From Chara braunii (Eukaryota > Streptophyta > Charophyceae > Charales > Characeae), in NCBI GenBank assembly GCA_003427395.1, contig BFEA01000361.1, positions 82,692 through 108,749 on the forward strand: a stretch of DNA of 26,058 bases, in the 5' to 3' direction. The notes under the pieces were generated by a model that searched no databases, was not told where the DNA came from, and saw only the letters and a program-made list of their open reading frames with translations. How positions within the stretch are numbered: the first letter of the stretch is position 1; each line of letters opens with the position of its first letter. The translations under genes and the position numbers were made by a program. This document shows positions 8,763 to 17,904 of the stretch, piece by piece.

Positions 8763-9798
8763 CCCACAAATTCTGGAAATCAATCACGAGAGGCTTAAAA
8801 GAACGAATCTAAAGATTTTGGTGGAAAAAAAAGATCCGATCGACAAACAGATCAAAATTTCAGAATACAAAGCTGCAAATTCAAAATAGGGAAATCAAAA
8901 CACATGCAAATTTTAGGTTTAGGTATCCGAAAAGGATTTTTGAAACAGATGCTCAACCACTTATGGAGAATTGTGAAGCAAAAACCTGTGCAGCGCATAA
9001 CGGAAGAAAAGTGTCAAGAAGTCATTTTGAAGACGTACGTGGTCATGGTTTAAGAAGTATGCTCATAAATCTACACTATCAGTTCATCCGAATTTTGACA
9101 TCGAATCAAGATTATTGCAAGGCAATTACGATGATGAAGAAGACATCTAAAAATTTACAAGAGAACAGTTAGAAGTGAAGAATTTATGATAGGTGGAACA
9201 AAACTACCTTGATCATTACGAACTTACAAAGAATCCATATCATAAATTTTCATATGTGGATATAAGAAGGATCATCTAAAATTGATTATAGTCCAACATA
9301 CAATCGAGACTTCAGGACAGGTAAGAGGAGAAACACCTTCCAACCCTCGACACACCCCTCCCCACTTCAAACTTCACCTCCTTGTCTTCATCGGCCGTCA
9401 AGCACCCAGCCGCCTGTTGGTCAAAAGGTCGGATGATAAAGATAATTGCACCGTAGCCAGGATCACGATCGCAACAGTCCACGCCACGTCACGAGCATGA
9501 CAATTGAACCGACTAGCCGCCCCTCGCAGGTAGTTTAAAGAAATGAAGGGGTAAAATTGTTTCCATTGTTTTCCACCCCTCGATAACACACCTAACCCCA
9601 AACCTTCCAAATGATCCTCCTCTACTCAAGATGTTACTACACTAGTCGCCCCTTGTCCTTCCTCCATATAGCACGCGACTCCCTCCTGTTGTCAGTCTCC
9701 CTTGTCAACAGCCCCTCCCCCGCCCTTACCCTCCACCTCCACCTCCCACTCACCTAGCGATAACAATCGTCTTCTCCCGCCGCATCACTTCTCCTGTC
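8763..9798. other. Gene-free stretch, A-rich then C-rich
   Basis: 8763-9280 is A-rich, 9300-9798 is C-rich. Short frames at 8479-8889 and 8963-9172 have no domain. No RNA gene or repeat recognised. Confidence 0.45.
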
Positions 9799-9976
9799 CG
9801 TGACCACCCCTCCTCGTCCCCATACTCATCATATCAGCCCCCCACCATAACCCGCTGCACTTCACGAGCGACGACAAACCCTCATCCTCATCCCTATACC
9901 CATCGTACCAGCCTCCCACCATAGCTCCTTGCTGCCTGCCGCGCTGTTACACCTTACACGAGCGATGTCGAACCCT
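9799..9976. repeat. Imperfect tandem repeat, two units of about 80-100 bp
   Basis: Unit one (9799-9875) and unit two (9876-9976) share the order cctc..cc.atac.catc.ta.cagcc.cccaccata, then a ctgc-rich part, then cacgagcgatg/cacgagcgacga, followed by aaccct. Diverged duplication without coding signal. Confidence 0.6.
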
Positions 9977-10122
9977 CCATATGCCAGCCCTGTCACGACC
10001 TGAAGCTGCCACTCCCGCGGGCCGAATTCTGGTACGGCCGGCACAGCGCACCCGGTTGCGCACATTATAGTGGAAACCTTCAACGACTGGCCTTGGCGTA
10101 CCTGGCCTTAGTCAAGTCTAGA

Positions 10123-10334
10123 GCTTAGTCAAAAAGGGTCCTTGTGTGTATGCCCTGAATCACCTCACAGCCTATCAATGTCATGACACTTGTCGTACCT
10201 TAAGGCCATCGACAAAAAAAAAGGGCCTCGATCCACCACTCATCACAGAGGTGTCTTGGAGAGTGACCTCACGGCCGGATTGTCAGAAAAGGGTTTTGTT
10301 TTTTGTGGTGAGTACTCACCACGACCCTCTTTTT
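10123..10334. repeat. About 220-bp direct repeat, copy 1, with 18-bp palindrome
   Basis: Aligns with 10410-10636 from gcttagtcaaaaagg to acgaccctctttttct. Near its end sits the perfect palindrome gtggtgagtactcaccac (10305-10322). The repeat period is 287 bp. Confidence 0.8.
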
Positions 10335-10409
10335 CTTCTTCTTCTTTTTTTTTCCTTTTTCTTTGGCCCTAATAACAATTACGACCCAACCGTGGCGTAT
10401 CATTCCAGC

Positions 10410-10636
10410 GCTTAGTCAAAAAGGTTATAGTGTGAGTATGCCGTAATTACCTCGCAACCTATCAATCCCATGACACCTATCATACCTCAATGCCATAGGC
10501 CGAAAAGAGGGGCCTCGCTCCACGACTCACCAGAGAGCCGTCTTGGTGAGGAACCTCATGGGCAGATTGTCAGAAAAGACTGTTTTTTCTGTGGTGAGTA
10601 GACTGTCGTGAGTACTCACCACGACCCTCTTTTTCT
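10410..10636. repeat. About 220-bp direct repeat, copy 2, with split palindrome
   Basis: Partner of 10123-10334. Here the palindrome is opened: gtggtgagta (10591-10600) and tactcaccac (10613-10622) are separated by 12 bp containing a partial duplication of gtgagta. The palindrome may be the end of a small mobile element. Confidence 0.8.
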
Positions 10637-10639
10637 TTT

Positions 10640-10705
10640 ACTTTGTAAAGGTTCAGGGTGTAGTAGAGGGTGGTGACCAGACCTCAGGAGGTGCTTGTAG
10701 TACTC
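10640..10705 (-). mobile_element. LINE 3'-end-like fragment
   Basis: On the minus strand, ggtctggtcaccaccctctactacaccctga followed by A-rich sequence resembles the 3' end of the LINE at 14510-14560 (ggtccagtccttggcctctacaacaccctggg followed by its stop codon and poly(A)). Only about 35 bp align, so this is a short or very diverged copy. Confidence 0.4.
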
Positions 10706-11130
10706 ATCCATTGGGAGGTTAGAGGGATTGTGAGGACCCATGGGGAGTCACCTCAGGATGGCACCGTTGTACCATGACCTATGCTAATGCTTAGATCGCA
10801 AGTCATGATATGCACCAACGCTTACCCGACTAACACGAATGTCTTCGTGCAGACACTACCCTAACTCTAATATTAAGAACGACCTGGGCACAGGTGGGGT
10901 CCATGCATATGCAGTCATCCCCCATTTGTGCCTCATCCCGCAGACTCCGTGGGCAGCGAACTGCCCTTCCAAAAAGATGTGATATCCTGCCCTCCCCTAT
11001 CCTAAGCATAATGCCTTCCTACCCCAGGCTCCCCAAGAATCCACAGTCCCGCCTAATTTCCCCAATGAGAATTCCCACTGACCCCAACCTGGATGAAGCA
11101 CCACCCGCACGCATCGTGTGATACCTTGGG
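10706..11130. other. Gene-free spacer
   Basis: No gene, repeat or RNA recognised. The small frame at 10894-11121 is proline/serine-rich without a domain. Confidence 0.45.
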
Positions 11131-11195
11131 ATGAGAATTACCCAGTACCTACCCCATACTAACACCCAGTGTGTGCGTAGGAGAAGTACTCATTA

Positions 11196-11198
<3 letters not shown>
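11131..11198. repeat. About 46-bp repeat unit plus partial second unit
   Basis: gagaattacccagtacctaccccatactaacacccagtgtgtgcgtagga is followed directly by gaagtactcattaccc, which is the start of the same unit as seen at 14407-14454. The second unit is cut off by the poly(T) of the retroposon at 11199. The two sites 3.2 kb apart therefore carry the same short repeat. Confidence 0.65.
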
Positions 11199-11244
<46 letters not shown>

Positions 11245-11390
11245 GGGAANAAAGCTCCAATCTATTCGTGGGGAGCAACACGTGCTGGGAACCGGACCCA
11301 GCGTCCCATATAAAAAATTACATAAGAATTTGAAAAACTTGAGAGTTTGTAGTACTGGGGCCACCACCCGACTTTGGCTAAGAATTAGAT
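11199..11390 (-). mobile_element. Poly(A)-tailed retroposon 3' end, copy 4
   Basis: T42 at 11199-11240 is the longest tail of the family. It is followed by the full conserved block (gctccaatctattcgtgggg, gtgctgggaaccggacccagcgt) and by the distal homology shared with copy 2 (gtttgtagtactggggcc...ggctaagaa, to about 11384). The hairpin arms are gctggg/cccagc with loop aaccgga. The long homopolymer suggests it is the youngest copy. Confidence 0.75.
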
Positions 11391-13990
11391 TAAGAGATAC
11401 AAACAAACTACTGAAGATATGCAAAAATTCATGAAAAGACTCAGACCCCCCTCAATCCTCATGACCTCACTCCAGCAAGTCTTACTGCAGCAGAGTCACC
11501 ATCTCTGCTGCTGCTGTACCCTATTACCATCCTACCAGCTGACCCCCACACTAGTAGGACGCTTGATATCCATCCTTCTTCTCCCACTCACCAGGGTTGG
11601 AGCCAAATTTTTTTTTTTTTTTTGACTAAGAACAATCTAAGAATTTCAAATAAGAACAATCTGAGAACTGCGAAAAAAGTTCAGAATAATTTTAAAGAAA
11701 ACCATGGATAATTGCTAGCCTACCAACCTGATGCTAGGTTACTCAAGCCGCAACTACTAAGTCCTTTTGTTTTTTGAAAATATCTGGAAAGGCATGGAAA
11801 ACTATATGAGTGGGGGGTCAAAAAGTGAAACACCCTACTATCCAAAACTCCCCCCTCAACAGACGGAAAGTCTGTCCAGGCTTTCAGTCCTCGTACCAGA
11901 ACTCACTTGATCCCACACCCCCTTGATGCTAGGGTAATAGGGCACCACAACCTTCCCCAGTTCTGACCAACCTAGTTCTGACAGACAGGAAGTGCCTTCC
12001 TCCCTCGACACTACCCTTAATGGCAAGCCCCTGAACAGGTTACAGGGTTAATACCCTGGCGTCCGCTTCGTCGAACGATCTGGTTATGCCTTCCACCCTC
12101 AGCATAACTCCACAAGCCTCAAACTCCCCCTAGGTCACAGAGCCAAAGCTCCAGCACCGGCTTGTGTCGTCCCAGCTTCGTTCTTCTGACCTACTTTGCC
12201 TAACAATCATTCCTCCATTGAGACCTTCTGACTAAATTTCATCCTCCGGTTCTAACCCCCCTTGCCCTCCTTCAGAGAAAATTTGACTCGGACAAAGGCA
12301 GGGAACCCTTCTACCTCCACGAAACGAGAGGAAGGGAGGGAAAAATAACCCCTCATTGTGTAGCGGTTCTGGTGTCTATTCGAAGCTCAACCAATCGTGA
12401 AGAACTCACAAAACATTTCCGGAGATTACTCCTCCCTCAAAAGCGTCCCTCTGTCCATACACTGCCTCCACCGGATGGTGCCCCCTCACAACGTCGGCCC
12501 CAGTTCAGGACAGCCCCCTAAACGGCGATTCCCACTCCCTCAACAACACACAATTCCCCCTAGAGTATGCCCCCATAGAGCTGGAATTCCCCCTTTCCTC
12601 TTGTCCCACCCCATCCCAGTGAAACAACCCTCTCTACCTCTCATCTTGCTGAATTCAGCAACCCTTGTCCACTCTCCCCAACTGCCATACTGATCAGACC
12701 GAAATTTCAGCACGACTCAGAAAAGAACAATCCCACAATATCGCCCCTACCCTCTCAAGGACAACACCTCCCACCTTGTGTAGCCCTCACAGGGAGGAGC
12801 TCCGATCCTGAGGAAATAACCCCAATCAATACTTGTGAGCCCAAGCCCTACAAGGCTCGTGTTGAGCCTCAAGATTTCCATACCCCCAAAAACAGACTAA
12901 ACTAGAGAGTCCAAAGGTGTCGACATATCACAGGTTGAGACCCCCTTGCTGAGACTAATCACTCAAATAACATCGAAATCAGAAAATCCATCAATACAAC
13001 TAAGATGGAAGTAGAGAAATCGCTTAAGACTTATTACAAGTAAAAACTAATTAGCATCAAAATCAGAAAAAACCATCGAGATACAGAAAGTATTGGGAAA
13101 AGGAAAATCGATCAGACCGAATATATGATATGATGACTTTGAAAATCCAAAGGAAACACAATAGAAACACGATTATGATGTCCCACCGGACTTTCGACTC
13201 TGATTTTCAGAACCCAGGGTTCAAGAAATCGCTCTGGTAAGATCTAAAAAAGAATCTCAATATTAAGAATTTCAAATCGGAATTTGAAGTTTAGGAACTA
13301 AGCACCGGATTATAGTGTTCGAAAATCCCTAGTCGAGCTATCAAAAATAAAATTGAGCTGTCCGAACGGACTTTCGATCCTCTAGATTGAAATTATCATT
13401 CAGAAAATCACCCGAAGTAATTGCAATTGAGGTAAGCCTGATGACCAGTTTTCTAGATCGTAATTAAGAATCATACTATGAGAAGGAGCATTAACCAAAT
13501 CGCAATTATTCCTTCGTCAGATCAAAGTTGTAGATAACACACATCAAGGATACGAATAGTAAGGGATTTACGGAATTTAATATCGAACCAACCAAATCAA
13601 TCATTCAATCAAGGAAAATTAGAAAAAAAACTAGGAAGAGTATCATAGAGGAACTCTACTCTAGGAAGGTACGCAAGTGATAGACACAAACGCAAATGAA
13701 GATCAAACCCGTCCTCCAAATTATCGCAAATGACCCTCCCCCTTACTTCCTTAACCCTATACACTTGTCCTCCTCAAACTTTGCCCCTCCATCTTCAGGG
13801 AAGAAGAGACTCCCCTTCTCCCACTGCTAGCCTCCAAGGCTCAAAGCACCACTAGCACCGAAGATATACACGACCATCATCACTCCCCCAAAGTCCGATG
13901 ACAATGCAAACTCTCCTCACCAAGCCTGTTGGTGAGACACTGCAGAGGGCTCAAGTATCCATAACCATACTACCCTACTGAGGAAGAAGG
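11391..13990. other. Long gene-free stretch with T16 tract
   Basis: T16 at 11608-11623 is followed by aagaacaatct twice (about 11629 and 11663) and could be another minus-strand poly(A) tail. 11700-12900 is C-rich with scattered stops; 12900-13700 is A-rich. The frame at 12397-12693 is proline-rich without a domain. The word cggactttcga occurs near 13188 and 13365. I see no gene in it. Confidence 0.5.
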
Positions 13991-14404
13991 GAGACACTTT
14001 ACACGGAGAAACTCAGGCTCCACAAGCTCGATATGGCATTCATTACTCTTGATCCGTCCACGACCCCTCTTATAGTAGGTGACAGCAACAACCATTATCT
14101 TGCGGCCGAGCACTGTACGTATTCCATGAACTTCAAATACAAAAAAAAACAACCACGCGCACGTCTACCTTACCACGCCATCGCTCGAGTCGCCTCCATG
14201 CGTCGTCACACGGACCGTGGTTGATAGCGCACTCCATCACTTGAGCCACCTCCAACTGCGATAATGCCCCATCAAGACACAAAGCGAGCCATAGCGCCCC
14301 ATCAAGGCGCAACGATCCCGCGCCATCACTCGGGCCGATTCGCCAATCACGTCAATAGCGCACCTACGGGGCGCAGCGCTCCCGACCGCGCCGCGCCCCT
14401 TACC
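13991..14404. repeat. GC-rich block with related short units and imperfect hairpin
   Basis: The words catcactcg/catcacttgagcc and agcgccccatcaaggcgca/atgccccatcaagacacaa recur between 14230 and 14345. At 14368-14399 ggggcgcagcgct, loop cccga and ccgcgccgcgcccc form a stem with mismatches; its left half is identical to the perfect hairpin at 4487. A mobile or recombinogenic hairpin unit is inferred. Confidence 0.55.
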
Positions 14405-14454
14405 CCCGAAGTACTCATTACCTACTCCATACTAACACCCAGAGTGTGCGTAGG
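14405..14454. repeat. Copy of the 46-bp repeat unit
   Basis: gaagtactcattacctactc followed by catactaacacccagagtgtgcgtagga matches 11131-11198. As at 11199, a minus-strand poly(A) tail lies close by (here 36 bp further on). Confidence 0.65.
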
Positions 14455-14509
14455 ATTATCCCCCCCGAGATGGGCCCTACCATAGTGTCTTTTTTTTTTT
14501 TTTTTTTTT

Positions 14510-14630
14510 TTAATAATCCCAGGGTGTTGTAGAGGCCAAGGACTGGACCCACGGTGATCGCTGGCAGCAACAGCCGATGGTCGTCCTCACAAGATAAGCC
14601 ACCTTCCCCACCCTTCCCCACGTTAATACT
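14510..14630 (-). pseudogene. LINE ORF2 C-terminus (3' segment after the insertion)
   Basis: Reads SVLTWGRVGKVAYLV, a short cysteine-containing stretch, and ends ...TTPWDY at a TAA (14510-14512) whose last A's merge into the poly(A) tail. A stop codon embedded in the tail is typical of compact LINE 3' ends. It is the direct continuation of the zinc-finger segment at 18666-18760. Confidence 0.8.
14620..14630. repeat. 11-bp target-site duplication, left copy
   Basis: acgttaatact here equals 18666-18676. It bounds the insertion 14631-18665 and belongs to the LINE coding sequence. Eleven bp is longer than the 4-6 bp usual for LTR retrotransposons and fits Mutator-like (9-11 bp) or target-primed events better. 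Confidence 0.85.
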
Positions 14631-14657
14631 CCCACCTCAACCCCTGTCCCTACTATT

Positions 14658-16317
14658 CTACCCCCACCGGGGAATAGGGGGACCAGGTAGTGGTCTATCG
14701 CTCCCCATTGGACCATCGTTCCGTGTCCCTCGCATATTGCGGAGAGCCATGTCCAAGGTCTCTTTCATGTATTCCCTCACGTCTACTCCTCCCCCTGTAA
14801 AAACCACCTCGGCGACTTTCTCGAAATTGGCGGAATCCCTCGAGGCGTTCTCAAGGACCTCTTTCCTCTTTTCCTCGGGCAGGTGCAGCATGAACATTAC
14901 GCACCTATCTACTTCGGACAGCATACCCCTATCCACAAGGGCTTGGGACAGACGCTTGAACCTACGGGTGAAGGCTACCAAGCTCTCTTGTTCCCCCCTT
15001 GTAATTCGTCGCAAGCCCTCCACGGTTGGGATCAGATCGTCACAAGCGAAAGTCTGCAATAGGCTCGCCCGAAAGGTCCTCCACCTGCCGTCCGAGGGGT
15101 AGATAGCCCGGATCGCGATGTCTAACTCGGGGTCCGAGTGCTGGATGAAATAGTCGATCCACTCCCTCTCGGAGAATCTTTTGCGGTACGCGTAGCTTTC
15201 CCACTTCTCCACGAACCCAGTCACATCTCGTCCGTTGAAGAAAAGGGTCTCCAGACCCAGGTTGACGTCATAGTAAGGGACTCGTTGGTCGTCGTATCGG
15301 CGAAAATAAGGACCTTCCATAGGTCCATCGGTAGCCGGGTCGTACGGTTTGTACCACGAGGGATCCGGCTCCTCTACCCGGCCTCGAGGTCTTGGTGGCT
15401 CCCAGAGGTCCTCCCCGGAGCGGCCCCGCTCATCCGGCCAGTCTGCCTCCCACCGAGCGTGGTCCTGCCCTCTAAAGCCTCGCCGGGACTCCACCCCTTG
15501 ACCCCTGCGCGTTATCTCGCCAGGTGCCCATGCAGCATCTGCTTCTCTCACGGCCCATCTACGTGGCCTACTGCCAGCCTCCGTCGGCCTCTCGTCTCTA
15601 AGGCCCCTTCTACTCGGTCCCCCTTCCTTTTCTCTCCGGAGTGGTCGGTACCCTCCCCTATCTCTTGGAAATTCGAGGGCTTCCCCCATTCTTGCGTCCG
15701 GTAAATCCCCCCACCGAGATTCTATAGGAAAGCCCCTCGAGCCCTCGATCGCCCCTTCCCGCGCAGGCATTCGCATCTCTGTGCCAGTTCTCGGTCCCAC
15801 TAAGGCCTGTCTTTCGCTGGTGACGGCCTCCGGAATCCTCTCGACCCATCTCCGCGGCCGGCCGCCGACCTCGGCTGACCTCCCCTCTCGCAAGTCTCTC
15901 CTGTCCAGACACTCCTCCTCTTCCCCCCTAAGTGGTCGATACCCCCGTCTATCTCTGGGAAAATCCCGTGCTTCCTCTAACCTTGCTTCCGCATCCATTA
16001 GGTCAGCCCACCAGGACTCCACCGGGATGCCTCTCGTGGCTTCTGCTACCGCTTCGTTTACCGGCACCCGCGGCCCCACATCCTTGTGCATTCGTACTTC
16101 CGTGCCAACCCTTTGCCCTTTTGAGGCTTGCCTTTCCCCTGGAGCCATTTTCGGACCCCCCTCGACCCCCCTCGACCCTATTTAGCGCCTCTGCCCCCTC
16201 TGTCATTTCTTCCACTACCCTACTTAGACTGGCCCCCAACTCGGGGCTCTTCACTATCCCCCTTCTTTCTGTGGTTTCCGGCGGACTAGGGAGACCAGCC
16301 CCCACTTCACTCTCCAT
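14658..16317 (-). pseudogene. gag: Gag polyprotein of a Ty3/gypsy-like retrotransposon (frameshifted)
   Basis: The main frame starts at an ATG at 16148 and gives 496 residues. Residues 1-205 are charged and Arg/Glu/Pro-rich and contain a tandem duplication (about 7-108 and 114-205, sharing GTE-RM, FPRDR-GYRPLR and RPRRW). Residues 292-470 are the retrotransposon Gag core (YYDVNLGLETLFFNG, W-YF-QHSDPELD, the FACDDLIPTVEGLRRI stretch, D-CVMFMLHLPE). The protein stops at ...PPIPRWG before any CCHC knuckle. An upstream ATG at 16317 opens a second frame that fits as the true N-terminus; the frames are separated by a 10-bp tandem duplication (16155-16174) whose length accounts for the shift. Gag would form the particle that packages element RNA. 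Confidence 0.8.
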
Positions 16318-16357
16318 GCACCCTTATTGGCAATTTCTAGTTGCTTTCTTCACTATC

Positions 16358-17227
16358 TTACGCGTCACTGCCCGGCTCGTCCCCCTCACTACTGTCCTTG
16401 TCACCTCCCGAGTTCTCCTTCCTCTCCGATCCCCCCTTCTCCTCGCTAGAACCCTCGTCAGCACCTTCCCCTTCCGACTCCTCGCTGGTCACCGTCCACC
16501 AATAATCCCTCAGCTTTTTCTCCTCGCTAGCGGCCAAAGCAAGATTCGCTATCTCAAGGTCCGATATACCCCTAATCCCCTCTTGTGCACACCTTCTAAT
16601 TAGATCCCTGTCCACATCACCCACCTACCTGGAGAACAGGGGCTTGATGAATTCCCCAACGCGGGCCCACCACTCGAAGTCGGTGTCTTCTCTCGGCTCC
16701 CAGCACTGGGTGAATAGCTCGTGGCCTCCTTCTTCACCCAGAGGGAATTTCTCTATCACTTGACCCCTCAATCGGACTCTCCTCACGGTCCCATCGTCAG
16801 CATAGAGCAGTCGATAGGCCCAGGTAGGGACGGTCCAAGTTCTCCCGTGGGCTGCCCTTGGAACCTCCGTCCTCCCTCGGTACTCAACCTTATCAATCAC
16901 GGGGTCCCCGGTGCCAACTCTCCTCAATCTCTTCACTTGCTCTAGAGCTCTTTCGGTGATGCCTAGAGGATCTTTCCCTTCCGCTAATTCAGTGGAGAAG
17001 ATTAGCCGAGCGTCAGGGGACAAAAAGATTTTTGCCTTTCTCGTGCAACTGTTCCCCTCGGACGCTACTGAGAACCGGACCACTCTTTCCTGCTCGTAAA
17101 TTTCGAAGAACTCGGTAGTTACCTCCCCTTCCCCTCTAACTTTCGGGAGGGTCACTCCATATTCCCCTCCCCATGTCAAAACCCTATCCAAGGTACCGTA
17201 AGGGTCTCCCCTTTCGTATCTAATCAT
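16358..17227 (-). pseudogene. Unrecognised module B, copy 2 of a duplicated protein
   Basis: An ATG at 17227 opens a 200-residue frame that ends at TAG (16625-16627) and continues in the same frame for 88 more residues to 16358. I recognise no family. It aligns with module A (17885-18640) over most of its length: VTLPKVR/VTLPRAR, RFSVA/RFAVS, KIFLS/RIFLS, GKDPL/GQDPL, and after the TAG a leucine/alanine helix ending KLRDYW against KLRDDQ. Because the homology runs through the TAG, that stop is a lesion or a leaky codon within one protein. The C-terminal tail (about 45 residues) is very acidic and Ser/Gly-rich. Its ATG overlaps the stop of the preceding ORF by 8 nt. Confidence 0.65.
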
Positions 17228-17711
17228 AGGAACCTGACCTCACGCCTGCCAACCTCGCGGCGGCCTCGACCAGTGAATCCTCACACCTAGCACGGCCGAC
17301 CTCTCTGTCCCCTCTCAGAGTTTGGCGCAAAGCCTCCTCGTATTCTCCCGTTCTATCCCCGAATCGGGTCTCCACAAGGTGTGTTCTGGATGTCAGCGGC
17401 GTTCCTAGATACCTAGAGTCCTCCTCAAATTTTCTCTCTACTTCCAGCAAAGGCTCCTTCCAAGCCCTAGAGAATCTCAAGCCACTCGCGTCTCTAATGT
17501 GGACTGAAAAGGCAGCCAGCGTGGTCCAACTCCTCTTTTTCCACAAGGCCAGCCTTCGGACTTCCACTAGAAATTATGTCTCGGCCCGGACCACCCGGTC
17601 CTCTCCCAATTCTGGGTTAAGCTCGGCACCCCCCTCGATCCTAACCTCGCTACCGTCCTCGTAGGTCTCTAATTCCCAACGAATCCTATTGGAGACGAAC
17701 GAGGCTCTCAT
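17220..17711 (-). pseudogene. Unrecognised ORF pair (45 + 117 codons, one in-frame TAA)
   Basis: An ATG at 17711 opens 45 codons (WELETYEDGSEVRIEGG, ending ...DRVVRAET) to TAA at 17574-17576; the same frame then stays open to TAG at 17220. The downstream part is basic then acidic (RLALWKKRSW, ...EVERKFEEDSRYLG, ...YEEALRQTLRGD) and looks helical. No domain recognised and no clear alignment to module A or B. It starts 4 nt after the preceding ORF's stop and its own stop overlaps the ATG of module B. Confidence 0.45.
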
Positions 17712-17715
17712 CCCC

Positions 17716-17904
17716 TCACCGCGAGAGAAGATCTATCGTGACTTCGTCGAGGATAGCGACTGTGGTTGCCTCAAGTAGCTTGATCCTGGTTAAGGACCCA
17801 GGCCTAGCCCTCCTTTCTTCTTCCCAGCATAGAGCAAGGATCCGGTGAACTTCTTCCCTCACTCTTTCCAACCCCACAAGCTCCTCAAGGTCCGACTTGG
17901 TCAT
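17716..17904 (-). CDS. Unrecognised 62-residue helical ORF
   Basis: Begins at ATG 17904 inside the last 20 nt of module A in another frame and ends at TGA 17716. The sequence (LEELVGLERVREEVHRIL, ...TRIKLLEATTVAILDEV) is rich in Leu, Glu and Arg and should be an alpha helix or coiled coil. No homologue recalled. It could be a small independent protein or the continuation of module A after a frameshift; the position of the ATG at the overlap slightly favours the first. Confidence 0.4.
   Translation of the reverse strand: MTKSDLEELVGLERVREEVHRILALCWEEERRARPGSLTRIKLLEATTVAILDEVTIDLLSR

Noticed and set aside
15138-16603. Long plus-strand open frames antisense to gag (15138-15704, 15781-16185, 15932-16603)
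   Set aside because: They mirror the GC-rich, Arg/Glu-rich gag coding strand; the gag frame has clear homology, these have none.
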